Shown here one piece after another: positions 28,001 to 34,635 of a stretch of DNA of 34,635 bases. The stretch is from Parachlorella kessleri (taxonomy: Eukaryota > Chlorophyta > Trebouxiophyceae > Chlorellales > Chlorellaceae), in NCBI GenBank assembly GCA_001598975.1, contig BBXU01001503.1, forward strand, positions 1 through 34,635, written 5' to 3'. Made by a program: the position numbers and the translations under genes. Under the pieces are notes generated by a model, which made no database searches, was not told the DNA's origin, and worked only from the letters and a program-made list of their open reading frames with translations. The stretch's first letter is position 1. Each line of letters opens with the position of its first letter.

Positions 28001-30936
28001 TCCAGCCCTGTCAGCAGGGCCAGGTGGTTACTCCACCACGACCAGGAAGATGAGCGCAACCCTGCACCATAGGGGTTAGGTAAGGACCTTAGTCATCTAG
28101 CCCTGTCAGGGGCCCAGGTACTCCACCACGATCAGGAAGGTGAGCGCACTCCTGCATGACGAAAGTCAGGCCAGGGTACCTCTGCATGGCAGCCTGCAGA
28201 CAATCTTCTTTCCAAGGTCACAGATCCAACACCACCCGTGTTGCTAGACACCACATCCCGCGCTCGCAGTGGCAAGGAACCTGCCCTCCAAACAATGCTG
28301 CCGGGCAGGGACCTTTCAATACTTAAGGCCCCAGCTCTCCCAGCCACTGGCTGGCACCACCAACCAGGACGGGTAGACGGCAGCGGCCAGCAGATGGTCC
28401 ACCCAGGGAGGCTCCAAAGGCTATGCACTGACAACCGATACTACAGGTACTAGAGAGGTACTACGGGTACAAGATTCTCTGAGGCACCTGAGCCAGCAGG
28501 AGGTCTTGAGGTATGCCTTGACTGCAACCTGCCAAGCTAGGCAGCCTGGCCCAGTCTGGTTTCCAGCGGAGCCCCAGATGCAATTCCCTTCCCCACGCTC
28601 TCCACACACACAGGGAGAAGCCGCTGCCGTTCCAGGTGGCACTGCACGCTTGCATGGCTGCTACTACGGCCGCCCGCACCTGAAGATGCGGTACGTCCAC
28701 CGCTGAATCGGCTGTACCGGTTGTACCGTTAGCGCGTGGTCCCGCTGCACGCGGTACTTGTACCGGTGCTCCAGGTAGACCAGGGCAAAGGTGTAGGCTA
28801 AGGCAATGACCACCAGCGGCAGCGTGACGGCCAGGAAGATGGTGTAGGCTGCATGGGGGCGGGAGGGGGGGGGCAGTGGTTTGTCAGCTGTGAGTCACTA
28901 CGACTAAGGAAGATGGTGGATGCCAGGGCAATCACCACCAGCGGCAGCGTGACGGCCAGGAAGATGGTGTAGGCTGCAGGGGGGAGGGGGCAGCGGTTTG
29001 TCAGCTGTGAGTCACTGCGACTAAGGAAGACGGTGGAGGCCAGGGCGCTCACCACCAGCGGCAGCGTGACGGCCAGGAAGATGGTGTAGGCTGCATCATG
29101 GGGACAGGGCAGTGAGCAGACTTTCTCAGATGGTCCATGTGACCCAGGAGGGTGTGAGGGCTGCCGAAGATCAGAGAAGCAAGCGAGTTTCAGCCCCAAA
29201 GACACTGTGACGGCCAGGACATGGTGTGGCTTCAGGAGCGGGTGGCAGATTTCAGTCTCAACGCCACCGTGAGCAGCAGTACCACAGCCCAGCAGAGCAG
29301 AGCAGAGCAGCAGTACCACAGCCCAGGAAGCTTCTGTGTGGGGGCACTGAAGGCACAAGCAGCGAACCAGGCACCAGGGTACGCAACTTGTCTGACACAG
29401 ACTCCCTTCTCTGACAGAAGCCGACTCCCAGGAGGCGTGCTATGCCAGGGCAGGGCTGTAGCGTATGGGGGGAGTGTGAGGCACCCTTCCTGGTGTGCAA
29501 GCCTGTGCCAAACCTCAGGCTTACACACAGGTACCGCCTTTTTGTCCAAGGTGGGAGGTGCATAGGTATTGCCTGGGTGCCAGCTGGCAGTGGAAGCACA
29601 TGCCGTAGCATGGGGCCCATGCCTACCCGTGATCAAGTCTCGGAGCCCGCCAGTCGCGTTCAGCACGTCCAAGATGTCGGTGAACTTGCTCTGGGCCTGC
29701 AAAGCATGGCGCAGCACAGCGCAGCACGCACATCATGGCGGGCGAGTGGAACCCCTCCCCAAGAAACCGGTAGCACACTGCGGCCGGACCACGCTCTGTA
29801 TGACTCATACACGAGTAGTCCGTATGAGAAAGCTGTGGCAAAGGGGGGGTGCCGGTTTGTATAGAAATAGCAGGCCTTGTCAAGGGTGGGCTGGCAGGCG
29901 GTGCTGGCATGCCACACACTGTGCGGAGCAGAATCACAAACCAAGCACCCCACACTATCCTTACCCTCATCACCACACCATGCAGCCTACCCTGTCATGT
30001 TCACCCCCTCTCGCCAACCCCTCCTCACCCTTGCCAACTTCACCCTGAACCTTTCACCCTTCTTTGCTCCCCCAGTCCCCCCCCTCCCCCGCCCCATCGC
30101 CACTGACCCTTGCCTCAACCCCCGACTCACCCTGGCCAGGTACACAATGAAGACAACCAGCCCCGCGATGATGGGCGGCATGCACAGCAGGGACACCCAG
30201 TCCGTCAGCACCAGGGTCTTTGCCCAGGTGGGGGCCACCCTGCACGTGACAGAAAAAGGTGCCACACGTGGGACTGTCAGCCATGACTACTGGGAGCTGC
30301 ACAGCAGGGACGCCCGTCCGTCAGGACCAGCGCCTTTGCCCAGGTGGGGGCCACCCTGCATGTGACACACATGGAACTGTCAGCCATGACTACTGGGAGC
30401 TGCACAGCAGGGACGCCCGTCCGTCAGGACCAGCACCTTTGCCCAGGTGGGGGCCACCCTGCATGTGACACACATGGACCTGTCAGCCATGACTACTGGG
30501 AGCTGCACAGCAGGGACGTCCAGTCCCTGGGCCATGGTTTGAGCCCAGGTGGGGGCCACCCTGCCGGTGTATGCCACACCATAAAAGTACACAATCAAAC
30601 GCTACTTGCTGGGAAGTGCCCAGCAGGGACACACACAGGGCTAATTCCAACGCCATCTCGTGCAGCTGGCTAGCCATGGCTGCAGTCCAAGGCAGGGCGG
30701 GCGGCCGCCCCCCCTAGGGGCCCTGCTTGCTGTCTTCACCTGACGTTGCTCCACTGCTTCTTGACCTGCCCGCCCACCAGGCTCTTCACCTCGCCTCCTC
30801 CCCTCATCAGCTGCTCCCCGCCTTGCCGAAGCGCCCCTTGGAGGTCATTCACGGCGGTGCCCACCGTCGCTTTCAAGTTGCTGGACTTGGACTGCGGGCC
30901 CCGGAGGACCAACGCGCTGCTCTGCTCGGTCGTCAT
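25007..30936 (-). CDS. Four-pass membrane protein with tetraspanin-like topology, function unknown
   Basis: Ten exons on the minus strand: 30936-30740, 30239-30131, 29696-29627, 28848-28680, 27966-27875, 27309-27185, 26783-26657, 26141-26025, 25692-25561 and 25155-25007 (stop TAG). All junction phases agree, giving 428 residues. A hydrophilic N-terminus (about 76) precedes TM1 (77-99, CMPPIIAGLVVFIVYLA). A short loop with an NAT sequon follows, then TM2 (127-151, IFLAVTLPLVVIALAYTFAL), a basic 30-residue loop (HRYKYRVQRDH..QRWTYRIFR) and TM3 (184-212). Next comes a 120-residue domain (213-335), then TM4 (336-357, LIAALIGIIIMVVAWIVLLM) and a Ser/Ala/acidic C-tail. The large domain has a helical part (ANSAIMYLNNALQSANGALD), an NQT sequon and cysteines in CPDFC and CIC. 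Basic cytosolic loop and sequons agree on one topology, which resembles tetraspanins, but the CCG motif is missing. Family not recognised. Role could be membrane organisation or transport; this is not decidable here. Confidence 0.75.
25430..25531 (-). repeat. Dispersed repeat of about 100 bp, copy 5
   Basis: On the minus strand from 25531: GGGTGGCAGGTGATGCGATA AGAGAGGAGATACAGTATAC.., ..CTGGGCTGACAGGGTCTATG.., ..CTCTTGCCTGAGAA. It is the closest match to copy 1 at 1403 and lies sense in the last intron (25560-25156) of the membrane protein gene. It contains an internal doubling of CAGTATAC. Confidence 0.65.
26125..26245 (-). repeat. Duplicate of the acceptor and head of membrane-protein exon 8
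   Basis: On the minus strand, GCAGACTTTTGCATCAACTC at the exon start (26141) is echoed by GCAGACTTGTGCATCGATTC at 26228, period 87 bp. About 25 bp of exon head is kept. Confidence 0.65.
26560..26705 (-). repeat. Duplicate of the tail and donor of membrane-protein exon 7
   Basis: The exon end (coding GCGGGCCGGCACCATTGTGA..TGCCCGG|GTGAGT, ending 26657) recurs further downstream ending at 26565 with donor GTGGGTG, period 92 bp. The copy keeps RAGTIVT.TCPG. Confidence 0.85.
26798..26888 (-). repeat. Diverged copy of the front half of membrane-protein exon 7
   Basis: Just upstream of exon 7 the minus strand can be read TYVTQHCGRGVNVGEMLDTV, which lines up with the exon's TNVMVNGREVNAGEVLDAIL. 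At DNA level GTCAATGTTGGGGAGATGCT matches GTCAATGCTGGTGAAGTGCT. No AG acceptor directly precedes the copy, so it is not called an exon. Confidence 0.55.
27075..27240 (-). repeat. Duplicate of the tail and donor of membrane-protein exon 6
   Basis: The exon end GAGGGGAAGATCTCGGAGCT GGCCTACCAG|GTGCGC (ending 27185) is repeated downstream at 27125-27080 as GAGGGGAAGATTTCTGAGCT GGCCTAATCAG|GTGTGC, period 105 bp. The copy contains an in-frame TAA, so it could not be used as coding exon. GCACAGCACAGCGC flanks recur with it. Confidence 0.85.
27925..28160 (-). repeat. Three tandem copies of the acceptor and head of membrane-protein exon 5
   Basis: Plus-strand TACTCCACCACGATGAGGAA GATAAGCGCACCCCTGCACC (exon start 27966) recurs with start analogues 28061 and 28151, periods 95 and 90 bp. 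The intron flank ACCTTAGTCATC.AGCCCTGTCAG recurs between units. All copies keep a TGCAG acceptor. Confidence 0.85.
28795..29238 (-). repeat. Three to four tandem copies of the acceptor and head of membrane-protein exon 4
   Basis: The exon head on the minus strand (GCAGCCTACACCATCTTCCT, start 28848) recurs at 28973 and 29090, periods 125 and 117 bp, and in degraded form at about 29208-29235. The two full copies keep about 56 bp of exon (AYTIFLAVTLPLVV.ALA), then share a flank CTTAGTCG.AGTGACTCACAG ending in a C-rich tract. The copy at 29090 carries a GTGAGC donor-like change (GTGGTGAGCG). Confidence 0.9.
29272..29331. repeat. Direct repeat around an AGAGC run
   Basis: GAGCAGCAGTACCACAGCCC occurs at 29272 and about 29309, separated by AGCAGAGCAGAGCAGAGC-type sequence. 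Intronic in the membrane protein gene. Confidence 0.7.
30165..30610 (-). repeat. Four tandem copies of the acceptor and head of membrane-protein exon 2
   Basis: Plus-strand TTTGCCCAGGTGGGGGCCAC CCTGCA marks the exon start (30239) and recurs with start analogues 30355, 30458 and 30560, periods 116, 103 and 102 bp. Units 2-3 are nearly identical (..CATGACTACTGGGAGCTGCA CAGCAGGGACG..). Copies keep about 60 bp of exon with a frameshifting 1-bp loss after CTGACGGAC, showing that they are free of coding constraint. Confidence 0.9.
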
Positions 30937-32758
30937 TTCTTGGTTAAGCAGGCCTTCAGGGGCACCTTGGCGCAGTGGAAGTAAGGGTGCACGAGTGCAC
31001 AGGCATGTGCCTGACCTCGGATCAAATCAGCAGCTCATCCCGACAAGCGCCGCAGCCGCTCAGTGCACCGCAAAACGTCTAGCTGGGGTGGTGACGTCCG
31101 TAGTACTCTTATAGTCCCATTGCTCGGACGCGCCCAATTACCTAACAGTTCGCTTAGCAGGCCAGGCCTTTGATCCATCAATTTGACGCCAATGCGATGC
31201 ACTCCTGTGCCACCAGGGTGCGGTGTTGTACACAGGTAAGCGATTGTCACAGGCGAAGACGTGGTAGGCAAGCACAAGCCATCATCAGGGTGGACTCCAC
31301 TTTCTGCAGGCAGTGTGCTCCAGCCTTGCTGCCGGCCTCTCGAACCAACCTTACCTTCTGCAGATGAGACGGGCTGCAGCACAGGGCAGACCTTGCCTTT
31401 CACAAGCCAGTCGACTCCAGACGAGACATACCTCTAGTCACCCAAGTTGGCCCTCGCCCCACCCCTCTCACTGTGGTTGGTTTGTGTGCCGTTTGCGCAC
31501 CTGCCAGGAAACACTGGGAAGAGGGGACCCAGAATTATTTTCTCACCATCAACACAGAGGAGCGCTGGAAGCGGGCCCAGCAACCAAGGGAGGTAGCCAC
31601 GTGAGGCCCAAGGTATGGACCCTGCAGAGATCCGTCGCGTCACATGAACAACGATCTATGTTTTCGTTGCCACCAGAGGGGACCCGCGACTGCCCAGGAC
31701 GGGGCGGTGAGGGGCGTCAACAGCCAAGCCTCAGGGCGACGCCTGGGAAGTCCCACTCGTGTAGCATTCCCGCTGGTGGCAACGAAAACACAGGTCGTGG
31801 TTCATGTGGCCCTGGATCTCTGCAGAGTCCATGCCTCCGACCTGCGAGGCGACCTCCCTTGCCGCTCAAGACGGCAAGAAGCTGCGGGCGAGGCACCCAT
31901 CCCCACCCCCGACCGCTGCCCCAGTCCCGATGCGGCAACGAGCCTGCTCGAGATGGTGCTAGCCCTTGTGGCTTGGGGGCCGGTCTGAGTCTGAGTGAGG
32001 GGGAGGGAATCTCCTGTTCAGCCGCTTTTGCCTCGGGCGCTGCAAGTGCTTTGCATCCAGCACCAGCTGAGGTCGGAAGGGCCTGCAGGTGGTTCTGCAA
32101 CAAGTTGAGGCAGCAGAGGGCGCAAGCACACACATGGGGTGACAGGCCTGGCTGTTTGGAGACCTGGGCGTAGTCAGCAACCACACGCACGATGGCTGCC
32201 TGTGCGGGGCAGTGCCACGCCTCTGTTGCAGAGCCATGGGAGAGCTGCGAGCCAGGGCTGCTAGGCCTGCTTGCCGTGCCCTGCTCCGTCGAGTTGCTGC
32301 CCGCCACTCTCCAGGCTAGGTAGCTGGCAGGGCCCTGGCTTGCATTGCTAACCAGTCCTCAAGAAGCGCTTGGAACCCTGGCTTCTATCGGTCAGCCAGC
32401 GGCCCTTGTACTTGGTAGTGCTTGCACCACCACCGGCAGCTGTTCTATTCTAAGTCAAGACTTCCACGCGGAAGTGACGCGCTATCTGTCAAAACAGTCA
32501 CATGACATTGTCTTCAACCTTACACATAGAAGAAAGAAGCCTCTCAAAAAGCCGCAACACCAGCAAAATATGTGCGAACAAACAAGCAGGATGACCGAAA
32601 GAAAGACACGCGGCTCTCACCGCTTGTCAGCCTCTCACCCTGTCTGGTTCAAAGCAGATGGTGGATCGGATACTTCAAGATTCCGGCGGGTCAGGTGGGT
32701 TGCAAGAGCGCATAGAGTTGCGTCGCCAGCCAACCCAGCACCCACATTGATCACCAGC
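30937..32758. other. Divergent intergenic region between the membrane protein gene and GLDC
   Basis: About 1.8 kb between two start codons that point apart. It should hold both promoters. An inverted repeat with gag-like coding remnants lies at 31585-31861. Larger open frames on both strands across 31313-32307 overlap that element and have no coherent domain, so they are not called as genes. Confidence 0.5.
31585..31861. mobile_element. Inverted pair of decayed gag-like zinc-knuckle fragments
   Basis: Arms 31585-31676 and 31773-31861 are imperfect reverse complements (about 90 nt, 96-nt spacer). Shared core: ATGGA.CTGCAGAGATCC.., CACATGAAC.ACGA.CT.TG TTTTCGTTGCCACCAG. Read from the right arm on the minus strand this is EVASQVGGMDSAEIQGHMNH then DLCFRCHQ, which looks like the start of a CCHC zinc knuckle of a retrotransposon gag. 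The left arm has the same reading with a stop and a 2-nt shift. The knuckle's distal H and C are not present in either arm, so the identification is tentative; the inverted repeat itself is clear. Confidence 0.45.
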
Positions 32759-34389
32759 ATGGCGTGTCGACGGTCCCTGAGGCAGGTCGGGTCCCTGCTC
32801 AGGCGAGCGGCAGCTAGTAGCGAGAGCGTGGCTGCCTCGGCGAGCGATGGCGCTGCCACCGTCACCAAGAGGTCTCTTTGGGTGTCCGCCCTTCGTACAC
32901 CGGTGATCGCGGGTGAGCGCGCTGGCCACCCAACTGCAACTAGGTGGTAGTCATGGCACCTCGTGCTGCCACTCGGCGCCCTTGCCCCGGCCAACCAAAG
33001 ACAAGCCCTGAAATTGCAAGCTTGCAGGGTCCAAGTTGGCCACTCAGTCTAGCCATGGGCTGTCCAGACTGGGTGGGGTGCGCAGTATCTCTGCCCAGCT
33101 GCTGAAGCCCAGTGACAGGTGCGAGTCCTGGCAAGGCGTGGTGCTCAGACAGCGTGCTGCAGGCAGCCTGCTTCCGGTGTGAGCCTGTAAGAGAACATGG
33201 CTAGATACTATGGAATGGCTGGGGCCATACAAGTTATTATATCAGGCGTAAAGTAACTGGTGGTGCACGCTTTAGAGGAGTGCAGTGAAGTCGGCAGTGC
33301 TGCGTGAAGGGTGGCGTATGGTGCTCCCATTGGTGAAGTCTACCTCCCTCTGGGGGTGAAGCACACACCAGCAGCATCTTGCTAACTGGCAGCGGTGGCA
33401 CACAGCTGACAAGATGCCGGCTATCCTTACTTCATGCTCGCTTGAGCGGTCAAAACAGAACCGCGTTGGGAGGGTCTCAGCAGCGTCGCAACAGAGTGAC
33501 CCCCGGCCATCAACCTATGACAACCTTTCCAACTTTTGTGGCCACGTTGCCACGCCAACCTTGGAGCTCAACTGAATTTGTGGCCACCCTGGACCTTTTC
33601 TTACTTGTTTTTTTTTTCTGCTTTCGAAATCTTATGAAACCTTGGGTCATGTCACCTGCAGGTTTGAGCCGCGCCACAACAGCCTGACCCCCGCCGAGAT
33701 CGACACCATGGTCAAGGCCTGCGGCTTTGCCAGCCTGGACGACATGATCGCGGCGACCGTGCCCAAGGCGATTGTGCGCAAGGATGGGATGGACCTGGGG
33801 GTATACCACGAGGGCATGACCGAGTCGCAGTTCCTCAAGATGTTCAGGTGAGTTGGGGGTGAGCGGCGTGTGGGTGTGGTGTGCGGGTGTGGGTGTGTGT
33901 GTGTGGTGGGGGGGGTACCCTGGGGCTGGACTGGACGGGTGACTAAGGGAATCTCATATGATATTCAAAGTGAGTTAGCCTTGGGTTGGTGAGACTGGAG
34001 CACGTGCGAAGCACAGGGAAGATGTGCCAAGCTGGCGTTGAGTTTTACCACCCACTGGCTTGGATCTAGTCAGGTGCAGCGACCTGGCGAGGCAGGACCA
34101 GGGGGACTCTCAAGTCTCATATGCTTTGGTATCTGCACAGGGGGGGGGGGCATCATCTTGAGGGCAATGTAGGTCTCTTATCGAAAGGACTCTGCACACT
34201 AGTACTATAATTCGAATAATGTCTGCCTGCCCGCAGGGAGATGGCGGAGCAGAACAAGGTTGCCAAGTCGTACATTGGCATGGGGTACTACAACACCCAC
34301 GTGCCCCCCGTGATCCTGCGGAATCTGCTGGAGAATCCCGGCTGGTACACGCAGTACACCCCCTACCAGGCGGAGATCTCGCAGGGCAG
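32759..34389 (+). CDS. GLDC: Glycine decarboxylase P-protein (mitochondrial), N-terminal part
   Basis: Exons: 32759-32912, 33028-33118, 33662-33847 and 34237-34389, phases consistent, about 194 residues; the gene continues past the window. The first exon and the start of the second read as an Arg/Ser/Ala-rich transit peptide ([20 protein letters not shown]..). The mature N-terminus follows: [63 protein letters not shown], then the highly conserved [40 protein letters not shown] and YQAEISQGR. The P-protein is the PLP-dependent subunit of the glycine cleavage system, decarboxylating glycine and passing the aminomethyl group to the H-protein; in algae it serves photorespiration. The PLP lysine is further downstream, outside the window. 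The small second exon was found only because it restores phase and the LKPSD-F block. Confidence 0.92.
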
Positions 34390-34575
34390 GTGAGGGGGAG
34401 ATTCTCACTGCCCGGGGAGGAATCTTTTCTAGGAAACCTGGCTGGTACATGCAGTACACCCCCTACCAGGCGGAGATCTCGCAAGGCAGGTGAGGGTGAG
34501 ATTCTCCGGAGGATTCTGCCTTGGGAGGAACCCCCTTCTGGGAAACCTGGCTGGTACATGCCACCATACCTGCCC
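34333..34575 (+). repeat. Tandem copies of the tail and donor of GLDC exon 4
   Basis: The exon end GGCTGGTACACGCAGTACAC CCCCTACCAGGCGGAGATCT CGCAGGGCAG|GTGAGG (ending 34389) recurs ending at 34489, period 100 bp, with three substitutions. A third copy begins at about 34545 and breaks off after GGCTGGTACATGC. The flank GTGAG.G.GAGATTCTC..GGGAGGAA..CTTCT.GGAAACC recurs between copies. The second copy has TCTTTTCTAG before it and GTGAGG after it. Confidence 0.9.
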
Positions 34576-34635
34576 ATCTCACTCTAGGCAAAGCCTGTGT
34601 ATGCCAGGTGGATGGGTGGTGGGAAAGGGGGAGGG

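Noticed and set aside
30165..30610. Regularly spaced repeats resembling a CRISPR array
   Set aside because: Units are head-to-tail duplications of about 100 bp that include the neighbouring exon start, with no unique spacers; the genome is eukaryotic.
31313..32173. 286-codon plus-strand open frame upstream of GLDC
   Set aside because: It runs through the inverted repeat and frameshifted gag-like remnants and shows no coherent domain; an overlapping minus-strand frame of similar length is equally uninformative.
204..34575. Assembly error as the cause of all exon-edge copies
   Set aside because: Copies are diverged to different degrees, carry their own substitutions and indels, and have different boundaries, which a simple misassembly would not produce. 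Near-identical units (30355 and 30458) still deserve a check with long reads.

Overview
The window looks like nuclear DNA of a green alga (chlorophyte, most likely Chlamydomonadales). It is GC-rich, its genes are split into short exons by spliceosomal introns with GTGAGT/GTGCGT donors and TGCAG acceptors, and its proteins are closest to plant and algal families (a plant DUF3755 protein, a chloroplast RH58-type DEAD-box helicase, a mitochondrial glycine decarboxylase P-protein). Poly-Ala/Gln/Gly low-complexity stretches are frequent. Genus cannot be fixed from the sequence alone. No bacterial, organellar or viral gene organisation is visible.

Layout. (1) 633-5355 (+): 3' part of an RRP6/EXOSC10-type nuclear exosome exonuclease (HRDC domain plus a long low-complexity, RGG-rich tail); the catalytic domain lies outside the window. 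(2) 5703-7594 (-): complete DPH7, a WD40 enzyme of diphthamide synthesis, convergent with gene 1. (3) 7639-10014 (+): SANT-like/DUF3755 protein, divergent from DPH7 across about 44 bp. (4) 10856-16434 (+): ten-exon organelle-targeted DEAD-box helicase like plant RH58. (5) 17934-22945 (-): nine-exon PLP aminotransferase of the kynurenine/2-aminoadipate aminotransferase (AADAT/ARO8) type with a 145-residue low-complexity insertion. (6) 25007-30936 (-): ten-exon four-pass membrane protein of tetraspanin-like topology and unknown function. (7) 32759-34389 (+, runs off the window): first four exons of glycine decarboxylase P-protein. The genes do not form a pathway or operon; each has its own exon-intron structure. 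Exon junctions were placed by hand; in every multi-exon model the reading phase is kept across all junctions.

The striking feature is in the introns. Most long introns carry one to four partial tandem copies of the adjacent exon edge, always spanning the splice junction, in sense orientation, with a period of about 85-140 bp (mostly 90-120). I count about 17 such arrays in five of the seven genes. Copies upstream of an exon repeat the 3' splice site plus about 20-70 bp of exon head; copies downstream repeat the exon tail plus the 5' splice site. Two copies (14686-14721 in the helicase, 34433-34489 in the P-protein) have both splice sites and an in-frame length, so they could act as cassette exons. 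Tandem duplications of similar period also occur away from exons (24181-24373, 18817-19020), so the likely driver is a general local duplication process that keeps making decoy splice sites.

Other points: a dispersed repeat of about 100 bp (five copies, both strands), two phase-supported GC-AG introns, and an inverted pair of decayed gag-like zinc-knuckle fragments at 31585-31861.
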